44,238 nucleotides of DNA from NCBI GenBank assembly GCA_945897185.1, contig CAMDFC010000012.1, positions 1-44,238 on the forward strand. Direction: 5' to 3'. Below the pieces are notes generated by a model, which saw only the letters and a program-made list of their open reading frames with translations, was not told where the DNA came from and searched no databases. Both the position numbers and the translations under genes were made by a program. The DNA is from Chitinophaga pinensis (GTDB lineage Bacteria; Bacteroidota; Bacteroidia; Chitinophagales; Chitinophagaceae). Of the stretch, positions 1 through 7,229 are shown piece by piece; the stretch's first letter is position 1, and every line of letters begins with the position of its first letter.

Positions 1-209
1 AATAGTAATACTTTAAACGATCTATTGATCATGGGTGTTTCTTAAAAGTGGTTATTTGTTTTGTGAATGTACAAATTAATATATAAACTCATTTTTGCAA
101 AAATGCCTATGTCTACAACATACATTTTATAAATTAAATACATTTGAAAAATATAAAATATGTAAGTGTATGTTTACTAGATTATGAGTTTAATTAACAG
201 GTAAAACAT
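1..209. other. AT-rich stretch without a recognisable gene
   Basis: Very AT-rich DNA lies between the window edge and the broken end of the integrase remnant. I see no credible open reading frame, RNA gene or terminator. It sits where the missing C-terminal part of the integrase should be, so it is probably the far side of a deletion or rearrangement junction near base 225. That origin is inference. Confidence 0.4.
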
Positions 210-1148
210 TCATATACAATTGGCAAAATGCCCAGATTGGAAAACAAGATCATCGTTCCCCTTTCCAGCAACCAATGGAAATAAAATTTCTTTCAGATCC
301 TCAGTAAAAGGCAATATTCTGATTTTCCCATTTTTGGTTGCCTTCCTTACCCTTGCCTCTGCATGTGTTCCTTTCACGGTTCTTGCCAGGGATTCCTTGA
401 TAGTAATTATTTTTTTTGTGAAATCCAGGCTGCCTACCCTCAACCCTACAGCTTCAGCATTTCTGACACCAGTCTTAAAGATGAAATACAGAAAAGGATA
501 GTAATGAGAGTGTTTATATCTGGAGCTGGGTAGACAAAATAGATCTCTCCTTATTGCATCCAGGATCAACCTTATCTCTTCTTCTGTAAATGGTTCCCTT
601 TCTGGTTTCTCTGTTTTTTTCACCTTCCTTCTTGATACACCATCAAAAGGATTGATGGTCCAAATTCCCTGCTTAAGCATCCAACTAGAAAAACCATTGA
701 GCATGGATAGCCTCTCGTTGTATGTCTTAGGACAATATTTCTCAGTATTCAACTTATTCAAGAATTCACTGGGGTTGATTTCACCCCATTTCCTCAATGT
801 ACCCCTGAGATGGAAGTAATCTGAATTCTTATCACAATCAAGTTGTTTGTAATCCTTCACCCATTTCTCAAAACAGGTAACTATGGTTTGGAGCATTTTA
901 GGCTCTTCTACAGCCTTTAAAACTTTACCACCATACTTTGTCAAGGTTTCATCAAACTGACCATTGGCTATGTCTAATTCAATTTGTAGCACTACAGTTT
1001 TTGTTGCCTTCAAATTGATCTTGTCGTACGGACCAAGACTTAATGAGTATCGTTTCCCTTGATACCTCCATCTTAATCTAATTCTGTTTTTGTAATTCGT
1101 AAGTGATACTGCTCCCTTTGGAGACTTGTGACCCAAAACGTGACCCAT
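210..1148 (-). pseudogene. Tyrosine recombinase (phage-type integrase), C-terminally truncated
   Basis: The 312-residue product starts with an Arm-type DNA-binding region (about residues 8-75, with the RLRWRYQGKRYSLSLG stretch typical of integrases). A SAM-like core-binding region follows (about 85-180), then the start of the catalytic domain with the first active-site arginine in KTGVRNAEAVGLR (about residue 228). The reading frame ends after LVFQSG with a short unrelated tail. The later catalytic residues (the H-x-x-R box and the nucleophilic tyrosine) are absent, and a full family member is roughly 80-100 residues longer. It cannot be catalytically complete. It lies about 160 bases past the 3' end of tRNA-Pro, the usual position of an integrase next to its tRNA attachment site. 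I read it as the remnant of an integrated element that has otherwise been lost. Confidence 0.8.
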
Positions 1149-1273
1149 TTGTGACCCAATTTTAATTGTGAAGGGCTTATTTGGGCATCACTTTACATCT
1201 CTAAAAAAGTTGGAAGAAACACTTTACACTGATACTCAATATGCTGAAACCCTTATCTGGAGAGAGTTTCAGG

Positions 1274-1308
1274 CATAAAAAAAGAGCACCAATCCCTTGA
1301 TGCTCTTT
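1274..1308 (-). terminator. Intrinsic terminator of the tRNA-Ser/tRNA-Pro unit
   Basis: Read on the minus strand, AAAGAGCA pairs with TGCTCTTT across a 12-base loop and is followed by a run of seven T. The first stem base lies two bases past the tRNA-Pro discriminator. Position and shape fit a rho-independent terminator for the tRNA transcript. Confidence 0.75.
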
Positions 1309-1309
1309 G

Positions 1310-1383
1310 TCGGGAAGACAGGATTCGAACCTGCGACCCCCTGGTCCCAAACCAGGTGCGCTACCGGCCTGCGCTACTTCCCG
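1310..1383 (-). tRNA. tRNA-Pro (anticodon TGG)
   Basis: On the minus strand the acceptor strands CGGGAAG and CTTCCCG pair perfectly. The anticodon stem ACCAG/CTGGT encloses a loop with TGG, and the T-arm GCAGG-TTCGAAT-CCTGT follows. The discriminator is A, and no CCA is encoded. The length is 74 nt. It is the second tRNA of a unit that begins with tRNA-Ser, with four tandem copies of its own 5' half in the spacer between them. Confidence 0.95.
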
Positions 1384-1583
1384 AACTATTCTTACCAGGT
1401 GCGTTACTCCCGCAACTGCGGGACTACTTCCCGAACTATTCTTACCAGGTGCGTTACTCCCGCAACTGCGGGACTACTTCCCGAACTATTCTTATCAGGT
1501 GCGTTACTCCCGCAACTGCGGGACTACTTCCCGAGCTATTCTTATCAGGTGCGTTACTCCCGCAACTGCGGGACTACTTCCCG
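1384..1583 (-). repeat. Four tandem 50-bp repeats derived from the 5' half of tRNA-Pro
   Basis: Four head-to-tail units (1384-1433, 1434-1483, 1484-1533, 1534-1583) differ only by C/T at one site and one A/G change. A short degenerate start of a fifth unit follows at about 1584-1594. On the minus strand each unit begins with CGGGAAGTAG, identical to the first ten bases of the adjacent tRNA-Pro. It ends with GTAACGCACCTGGT (or GAT), which matches the tRNA from the D-arm to the 5' anticodon strand at 13 of 14 positions. The D-arm interior is replaced by a 7-bp inverted repeat, TCCCGCA-GT-TGCGGGA. The repeats lie inside the tRNA-Ser to tRNA-Pro spacer and should be transcribed with both tRNAs. 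There are no unique spacers, so this is not a CRISPR array. Confidence 0.9.
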
Positions 1584-1598
1584 AAATATCTTTAACTG

Positions 1599-1687
1599 CG
1601 GTGGGGGCGGGATTCGAACCCGCGGTACAGAATTACCCGTACGGCAGTTTAGCAAACTACTGATTTCAGCCACTCATCCACCCCACC
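1599..1687 (-). tRNA. tRNA-Ser (anticodon GCT)
   Basis: On the minus strand the acceptor strands GGTGGGG and CCCCACC pair. The anticodon loop TTTGCTAAA carries GCT, the variable arm is long as in class II tRNAs (CGTACGGGTAATTCTGTACCG region), and the T-arm is GCGGG-TTCGAAT-CCCGC. The discriminator is G, as expected for serine, and CCA is not encoded. The length is 89 nt. It is the first gene of the Ser-repeat-Pro unit. Confidence 0.95.
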
Positions 1688-1689
1688 GT

Positions 1690-1746
1690 CTGAAACCTGT
1701 TGTTTCAGGGATGGCAAAATTACTAAAGACCAAGCAATCCCCAAAA
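1690..1746 (-). promoter_or_regulatory. Promoter of the tRNA-Ser/tRNA-Pro unit, with leader hairpin
   Basis: On the minus strand a TTTTG box (1742-1746) and a TAATTTTG box (1715-1722) are separated by exactly 19 bases, matching the Bacteroidota consensus (TTTG, N19, TAnnTTTG). Transcription should begin near 1710. The roughly 20-base leader before tRNA-Ser contains a perfect 7-bp hairpin, CTGAAAC/GTTTCAG (1690-1708). Confidence 0.75.
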
Positions 1747-1773
1747 GATTTATGCAACTAATGTTGAATAAGA

Positions 1774-3207
1774 TTACATAGCAGCAAGCTGTACTTTCTG
1801 CTGAAGCTCCATTACACTCTCACGGAACATATTGTCTGTATCCATAAGGTCTTTTACTGTCTGACAAGAGTGAATGACTGTGGTATGGTCTCTTCCTCCA
1901 AAATGCTCTCCAATGGTCTTGAGTGAATTTTTGGTGAAAATTTTTGACAAATACATCGTTATTTGACGGGCCTGCACAATCTCACGCTTCCTTGTCTTCT
2001 GCAACAACCTATCGTATGGTAAATCAAAAAACTCACAAACCATTTTCTGAATAGTATCAATTGTGATTTCTTTAGAAGAGGTCTTGATGAAATTCCTCAA
2101 CACTTTCTTTGCTAAATCAAGATCAATCTCACGCCTATTTAGTGAAGACTGTGCCAACAAAGAAATTAAAGCACCTTCCAGTTCCCTTACATTGTTCTGA
2201 ATATTGTAAGCAATGTATTTAACTACATCTTTGGGCAGGTCAAGACCATCTTTCTTCATCTTCTTTTCAAGAATCTCAATTCTGGTCTCATAATCCGGCA
2301 CCTGCAAATCTGCGCTGAGCCCCCACCTGAACCTGCTCAACAATCGTTCTTGCAAACCTTCCAAGTCCTTTGGCGGCTTGTCTGAACTCAAAATTAATTG
2401 CTTACCCGATTGGTGCAAGTGATTGAAAATTGCGAAGAAGGCATCCTGTGTTTTTTCAGCCCTATTAAAGAACTGTACATCATCCAAAATCAATACATCG
2501 ATGAGTTGATAAAAATGGATGAAATCATTTATTGCATTGTTTCTGCTGTGGTCTTGGAACTGATTGATGAATTTTTCTGAACTCACATACAAAACCACTT
2601 TGTTGGGATGAAGTCTCTTTACATCATTTCCTATGGCTTGCACCAAATGCGTTTTTCCTAAACCTACTCCACCATATACCACCAAAGGATTAAAAGAAGT
2701 TCCACCTGGCTTTTCCGCGACAGTCTTACCTGCCCTGCGTGCTACACGGTTACAATCACCTTCTACAAAAGCATCGAAAGTATAAATAGGATTCAATTGT
2801 GAATCGATCTGCATTTTCTTTAGACCAGGAATCACAAATGGATTTTTTACATGGTTATTGATCACCAATGGAAAATCCATTTCATTGTTCGAATAACTCT
2901 TAAATGATTGTCCGCTTACATCCATGGTTAGGGGCTTCGACTTCCCATTTCCACTGTCTACCATGATTCTGTACTCTAACCTTGCTTCTTTCCCTAATTC
3001 ACGCTTAAGCGTTTTGGCAAGCAGGTTAATATAATGCTCTTCAATGTATTCGTAAAAAAACTGACTCGGAACTTGTATAGTTAAGATATTGTCTTTTATT
3101 CCCACCGGCTTAATCGGTTCAAACCAAGTTTTGAAATGCTGCCACTCCACAATGTCTTTAATGATCGCTAAACAATTATTCCAAATCTTCTCAAAAGGTT
3201 TCTCCAT
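1774..3207 (-). CDS. dnaA: Chromosomal replication initiator protein DnaA
   Basis: This is the AAA+ ATPase that binds DnaA boxes at the origin, melts DNA and loads the replicative helicase. The 477 residues show domain I (1-80), a linker and the AAA+ core. Walker A is GGVGLGKT (179-186) and Walker B is LILDD (239-243). Domain IV carries the DnaA-box-binding signature GGRDHTTVIHS (437-447). The length is normal for the family. The gene is followed by tRNA-Ser and not by dnaN, so the classical dnaA-dnaN arrangement is absent. Its upstream region contains a perfect DnaA box, which could allow autoregulation. The start is fixed by the usual domain I sequence (EKIWNNCLAIIKD). Confidence 0.98.
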   Translation of the reverse strand: MEKPFEKIWNNCLAIIKDIVEWQHFKTWFEPIKPVGIKDNILTIQVPSQFFYEYIEEHYINLLAKTLKRELGKEARLEYRIMVDSGNGKSKPLTMDVSGQSFKSYSNNEMDFPLVINNHVKNPFVIPGLKKMQIDSQLNPIYTFDAFVEGDCNRVARRAGKTVAEKPGGTSFNPLVVYGGVGLGKTHLVQAIGNDVKRLHPNKVVLYVSSEKFINQFQDHSRNNAINDFIHFYQLIDVLILDDVQFFNRAEKTQDAFFAIFNHLHQSGKQLILSSDKPPKDLEGLQERLLSRFRWGLSADLQVPDYETRIEILEKKMKKDGLDLPKDVVKYIAYNIQNNVRELEGALISLLAQSSLNRREIDLDLAKKVLRNFIKTSSKEITIDTIQKMVCEFFDLPYDRLLQKTRKREIVQARQITMYLSKIFTKNSLKTIGEHFGGRDHTTVIHSCQTVKDLMDTDNMFRESVMELQQKVQLAAM

Positions 3208-3455
3208 TAGTTGGTTGCAGTTTAGGCTTTAATTTAAAAAATCATCCAGATCAAATTGATTCCAGATTGCAACAATTTACAAGAGTTGAACACCTACCAA
3301 ATTAACACCTGCCTCTCAGCTTTTATATCTTGTTGTTTACTTAAGGGTCTATCTAATCTTCCTTCGTTTTCATTTCAATTATCCACAATTCTACTAATAT
3401 ACAGAAACGAGGGAGGGCAACGAATATATATTCAGTTTTCTAATAAAAAAATTTT
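3208..3455. promoter_or_regulatory. dnaA upstream region with a consensus DnaA box
   Basis: This 248-base AT-rich gap lies between dnaA and the metallophosphatase stop, with no gene in it. It contains one perfect DnaA box, TTATCCACA, at 3379-3387, about 170 bases upstream of the dnaA start. On the minus strand a weak promoter candidate has CTTG near 3283 and TCAATTTG near 3258. I do not see the cluster of several boxes plus an unwinding element that would make a convincing oriC, so a role in dnaA autoregulation is more likely. Confidence 0.5.
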
Positions 3456-4385
3456 TTATTTTCCAATATTTTCCAATAGCAAATTGGATTGAGATTTGTC
3501 CAATTTTTGGGGCCTTCCACTGTTGAATTCGTAATCCAGCCTGCCCAATTGTAGACCGCCCCAACCCACTTGGTTCACAAACACTTGTTTACCCGATTTA
3601 TTGGTATATTCCCTAGGTTTATCAAAGAACCGGTGTGTATGCCCTCCGATAATCAAATCTATGTTATTTGACTCCTTTGCCAACACCTCATCACTAACTT
3701 TTTTATCGGCATATCGATCCCCCAAATGTGATAAGCAAATTACCAAGTCACATTTGTGTTTTACTTTCAACAGTTCGGCGTTCTCAGCTGCATTTCTCAA
3801 AGGATCTTGGTAAATGGTTTTGCCATACAATTGTTCTGGAACCAGTCCAGCTAACTCAATTCCAACTCCCAACACCCCGATTTTCAATCCCCCTTTTCTA
3901 AATACCTTGTAAGGCTGATTGATGCTTTCCATTGCCGTTCCCTCAAATCCATAATTGCACATCAAGACGGGCATTTTTCCGTGTATGGTCATTTTCTCTG
4001 CAAAATTTTCTATTCCTGCATCAAAATCATGGTTACCCATGATCACTGCGTCATAGCCCATCATGCGCATGGACTTCAACTCTGGCTCTCCTTTAAAAAT
4101 GTTGAAATAAGGTGTGCCTTGAAATATATCACCTGCATCCAACAACAACACATGCTCTTCTTCTTGTCTGATTTTATTAATTAATGCGGCCCTTGCTGCA
4201 ATACCACCCTGACCAGCATTGCGGGAACCATCCATCGGAAAAGGATCCAACCTGCTGTGCACATCATTGGTATGCAATATTGTCAACCTAGGTCCACCAA
4301 ACACCTCATTTGCGCTCACCTTTCCTCCTATAAACAGCGCAGTTGCCGTAAGGCTTGTTTCGGTTATAAATTTTCTCCTGTTCAT
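3456..4385 (-). CDS. Metallophosphatase, N-terminal domain half of a split 5'-nucleotidase
   Basis: The protein is a calcineurin-like metallophosphoesterase of the UshA/5'-nucleotidase family, here without the C-terminal substrate domain. It begins with a twin-arginine-like signal (NRRKFI, residues 2-7, then a hydrophobic stretch to about 25), suggesting folded export to the periplasm. Metal ligands are visible: D41 and H43 in TNDVH, D86 in AGD, the GNHD box at 117-120, SH at 219-220 and GGHTH at 247-251. At 309 residues it ends where a full 5'-nucleotidase (about 520-550 aa) would continue. The missing domain is encoded just upstream as a separate lipoprotein, and the two genes overlap by ATGA. 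The two products probably act together on nucleotides or similar phosphoesters. Confidence 0.85.
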   Translation of the reverse strand: MNRRKFITETSLTATALFIGGKVSANEVFGGPRLTILHTNDVHSRLDPFPMDGSRNAGQGGIAARAALINKIRQEEEHVLLLDAGDIFQGTPYFNIFKGEPELKSMRMMGYDAVIMGNHDFDAGIENFAEKMTIHGKMPVLMCNYGFEGTAMESINQPYKVFRKGGLKIGVLGVGIELAGLVPEQLYGKTIYQDPLRNAAENAELLKVKHKCDLVICLSHLGDRYADKKVSDEVLAKESNNIDLIIGGHTHRFFDKPREYTNKSGKQVFVNQVGWGGLQLGRLDYEFNSGRPQKLDKSQSNLLLENIGK

Positions 4386-5119
4386 TTTGTTATCCTTTTT
4401 GGAAGTTCCACCACCAATGGCTTACCCTTTACTTGATGCATTTTGCAATAGTCTAAAATTGCATCCCGCTGTAAGTAATTGGTCCTGTTTTGCTCCATCT
4501 GCTTAAACCCATAAAACCCACCACCACCATCAACCGCATAGTCTGAGTTTGCCATCCAATATTGCTTGTTCTCGTCCAATGGCTTACCGTTAATAAAAAT
4601 GTTGACTGCCTTTTTATCCTGAATATGATAAGTCAATCCCGAAACACCGCCACCACCGCCATCATCAGCCAAATGATCTAAATAAGATTTCACAACCACC
4701 CCTTTCACTTCCACCAACACAATAGCATTATCAAAAGGCATTACTTCAAACACATAACGTCTTGTAAGTTCTCCTGCAGCAATTCTGTTCACCCTGATTC
4801 CTCCATGATTCATGAAAGCAATATCTATTGGCTTGTTTGCATATTTACTAGCAGCCCACAAATAGGCATCCGCCAAGAAATTACCCAAATTGCTGTTGGG
4901 CAATTCTTTGAGCAACTCTTCCTTGTTCTGCACCAATACTTCATCCATGGTTTTGTCTACACTGTCTTTGTACACACGCAACATTGAAATATAATTGCTA
5001 TCCCTTGGCGCATCTTTAGCAACTATATAATCCTTGTATCCAATCGTGGATAACGACTTTGGGGAATGACATGAAATGAAAACAAGTAAGAAAAGCGGGA
5101 CAGCTAAAATAGGCTTCAT
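4382..5119 (-). CDS. 5'-nucleotidase C-terminal domain lipoprotein
   Basis: This is a stand-alone substrate-binding domain of the 5'-nucleotidase family. I place the start at 5119 because MKPILAVPLFLLVFISC from that ATG is a typical lipoprotein signal with the lipobox cysteine at residue 17. An in-frame upstream ATG at 5203 would bury the signal behind 28 charged residues and crowd the divergent neighbour. Family marks are SNLGNFLADAYLWAA, the nucleotide-binding MNHGGIR, MPFDNAIV and the late VDGGGGFYGF. It is the first gene of a two-gene unit with the metallophosphatase and overlaps it by four bases (ATGA), so translation is likely coupled. Reversed order relative to the usual single-chain enzyme is seen directly. 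Joint function is inferred. Confidence 0.85.
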   Translation of the reverse strand: MKPILAVPLFLLVFISCHSPKSLSTIGYKDYIVAKDAPRDSNYISMLRVYKDSVDKTMDEVLVQNKEELLKELPNSNLGNFLADAYLWAASKYANKPIDIAFMNHGGIRVNRIAAGELTRRYVFEVMPFDNAIVLVEVKGVVVKSYLDHLADDGGGGGVSGLTYHIQDKKAVNIFINGKPLDENKQYWMANSDYAVDGGGGFYGFKQMEQNRTNYLQRDAILDYCKMHQVKGKPLVVELPKRITK

Positions 5120-5190
5120 AAAAAGTAGGTGTTTTGGAAGGTACGTTTTTTTTGGTCTCCTTTTCTTATTCAACTCACCCATTTTAAGGT

Positions 5191-5198
5191 TAACTTTG
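5191..5198 (+). promoter_or_regulatory. -7 promoter box of the DUF3127 gene
   Basis: TAACTTTG matches TAnnTTTG and would place the transcription start near 5204, 12 bases before the ATG. I see no clear TTG element at the expected upstream distance. Confidence 0.45.
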
Positions 5199-5215
5199 TA
5201 CAAAGCATTAATTAT

Positions 5216-5599
5216 ATGGGATTTGATCTAACAGGGAAAATCGTAGCAAAATTTGATACCATCCAAAGAAGCGCAACATTCAAGACCAGAGAATTTGTAG
5301 TGGAAACCAACGAAGATATCAATGGCCGAACCATTACCAATTATGTAAAATTTCAAACAGTCCAAGACAGAACATCCATTATGGATCGTTTCAATGTTGG
5401 TGATGGCGTAAAAGTACATTTCAACATCAAAGGCTCGAAGTGGGAGAAAAACGGTCAAATCAACTACATCACCAACCTTGATGCTTGGAGAATAGAACAA
5501 ATGAGCATGTCTAACAGTGGAAGTCAAATTGATACCCCACCTGCTTTTTCTCCGGACCCTGACAGTCAACATAGTATTGCAGACGACCTGCCTTTCTAA
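5216..5599 (+). CDS. DUF3127 protein, probable OB-fold, with SSB-like C-terminal tip
   Basis: The 127-residue protein matches what I know of the DUF3127 family, small Bacteroidota proteins with a predicted OB-like beta barrel (LTGKIVAKF at the start, then FVVET, NYVKFQT, VGDGVKVHFNIKGSKWEKNGQINYITNLDAWRIE). The start at 5216 gives the family N-terminus (MGFDLTGK) and follows a promoter box. The last 25 residues are Pro/Ser/Asp-rich and disordered-looking and end in ADDLPF, closely resembling the acidic DDIPF tip by which SSB recruits partners. Function is not established. A single-stranded DNA or RNA binding role is suggested by the fold and tail. It is followed closely by the COG2509 flavoprotein gene. 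Confidence 0.8.
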   Translation: MGFDLTGKIVAKFDTIQRSATFKTREFVVETNEDINGRTITNYVKFQTVQDRTSIMDRFNVGDGVKVHFNIKGSKWEKNGQINYITNLDAWRIEQMSMSNSGSQIDTPPAFSPDPDSQHSIADDLPF

Positions 5600-5611
5600 C
5601 CAAACGTCTAC

Positions 5612-7183
5612 ATGCAGCGCGAAATTCTTTTGCAACTTTCACCTAAAGATGCAGCCAATACTGCCGCCATAACCGAACAGGTTGCAACGGCTTTGGGAAT
5701 CTCTAAGGAAAAAGTGATTGGCTTTTATTTGCTCAAAAAGTCAATAGACGCAAGAAGAAAAGATATTTTAATCAACCTGAAAATAAAGGTGTTTATTGAT
5801 GAGCCTTTTCAAGCATTGGAGCAGCAACATTTTTTATTTCCTGATGTTGGAAAGTCTGAAAAACGGGTTGTTGTTATTGGTGCTGGGCCAGCCGGACTAT
5901 TCGCAGCACTTGAATTGATACAGCAAGGCATTAAACCGATTGTGTTAGAGAGAGGTAAAAATGTACGGGACCGAAGAAGGGATCTAGCCATTCTAAATAA
6001 AGAAGGCCTCCTGAATGAAAACAGCAATTATTGTTTTGGAGAAGGTGGAGCAGGCACGTACAGCGATGGTAAACTATATACACGAAGTACCAAAAGAGGT
6101 AATGTAGAGCGGGTTTTGCAGATGCTTGTCTTCTTTGGCGCAGACCCTGCCATTCTCTACACAGCACACCCTCATATTGGCACCAATAAATTACCAGGCA
6201 TCATTCAAAATATGCGTCAGCAAATTATAGACGCTGGAGGAGAAGTCCATTTTAACATGCAGGTAACCGACCTCGAGTTGAAAGACAATCAAATTAAAAA
6301 AGTGGTTTGCGCCTCAGGAGAAAAATTTGATGGCGATCAGGTCATCTTGGCCACAGGCCATTCTGCAAAAGATATTTTTCATTTACTTGAATCAAAAAAG
6401 ATCTTAATCGAACCCAAGCCTTTCGCCTTGGGTGTGCGTATAGAACACCCTCAAGCACTGATTGATTCAATACAATACCATTGCGCAATTTCAAAAGAAC
6501 GGGATCCCTTTCTACCACCCGCTGCCTACCAATTGGTGGATCAGGTAAACAGCAGGGGCGTATTTTCTTTTTGCATGTGCCCGGGAGGAATAATTGCCAC
6601 CGCTTCTACTGCACAAAAAGAGTTGGTAGTAAATGGATGGAGCCCATCCAAAAGAAACAATCCTTATGCCAACTCAGGCATGGTGGCACAAGTATCTATG
6701 GCTGACGCCATGAAACATACCAACCAAAAATTGGCCACCAATTTGCTGCTGCATGATTTTCAGGAATCCGTTGAACGTAAAGCCTATGAGGCGGGAGGTG
6801 GACTATTTGTTGCACCTGCGCAGAGGATGACCGACTTCATACAAAACAAAACATCCACCAGCTTACCCAACAATTCCTATTTAAGGGGGGTGCAATCGGT
6901 GAACATGAAAGAAGTTCTCCCCGATTTCATAACCAAGGCCCTCCAAGGTGCCTTCATTTCCTTTGGGAAAAAAATGAAGGGCTATTATACCGAAGAAGCC
7001 ATTCTCATTGCGCCGGAAAGCAGAACATCCTCTCCCGTTCGCATACCCAGAGACGAAACAACGTTAAAGCATCCGCAGATTACCAACCTCTATCCATGTG
7101 GAGAAGGTGCAGGTTATGCTGGCGGAATCATCAGCGCAGCAATGGATGGACAAAAAGTGGCCAACCATTTATCATATTTCTAG
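5612..7183 (+). CDS. FAD-dependent oxidoreductase of the COG2509 family
   Basis: The 523-residue flavoprotein has a short N-terminal domain (1-80) and then a dinucleotide-binding Rossmann motif, VVVIGAGPAGLFAALELIQQG (GAGPAG at 90-95, acidic end E113). Further marks include FGEGGAGTYSDGKLYTR, ATGHSAKD (the second FAD-contact motif) and a C-terminal YPCGEGAGYAGGIISAAMDG. These fit the large uncharacterised FAD-dependent dehydrogenase family COG2509, present in many bacteria without a settled substrate. It lies 12 bases behind the DUF3127 gene and 46 bases before an ABC ATPase on the same strand. No membrane segment or signal is visible, so it should be cytoplasmic. The cofactor call is firm and the reaction is unknown. 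Confidence 0.85.
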   Translation: MQREILLQLSPKDAANTAAITEQVATALGISKEKVIGFYLLKKSIDARRKDILINLKIKVFIDEPFQALEQQHFLFPDVGKSEKRVVVIGAGPAGLFAALELIQQGIKPIVLERGKNVRDRRRDLAILNKEGLLNENSNYCFGEGGAGTYSDGKLYTRSTKRGNVERVLQMLVFFGADPAILYTAHPHIGTNKLPGIIQNMRQQIIDAGGEVHFNMQVTDLELKDNQIKKVVCASGEKFDGDQVILATGHSAKDIFHLLESKKILIEPKPFALGVRIEHPQALIDSIQYHCAISKERDPFLPPAAYQLVDQVNSRGVFSFCMCPGGIIATASTAQKELVVNGWSPSKRNNPYANSGMVAQVSMADAMKHTNQKLATNLLLHDFQESVERKAYEAGGGLFVAPAQRMTDFIQNKTSTSLPNNSYLRGVQSVNMKEVLPDFITKALQGAFISFGKKMKGYYTEEAILIAPESRTSSPVRIPRDETTLKHPQITNLYPCGEGAGYAGGIISAAMDGQKVANHLSYF

Positions 7184-7229
7184 GAGGCTGACAACTTTTC
7201 ATCGTAATTTTCCATCTCTAACTACTGTT

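Noticed and set aside
1384-1583. CRISPR-like array
   Set aside because: The 50-base units are contiguous, with no variable spacers and no cas genes nearby.
1297-1761. Open reading frames of 79-154 codons on the plus strand across the tRNA/repeat region
   Set aside because: They are antisense translations of tRNA-Pro, tRNA-Ser and the repeats. Peptides such as GRQDSNLRPPGPKPGALP are a familiar artefact of tRNA genes.
5120-5203. N-terminal extension of the 5'-nucleotidase C-domain lipoprotein
   Set aside because: The lipoprotein signal starts at the ATG ending at 5119. The extension is charged and reaches into the divergent promoter region.
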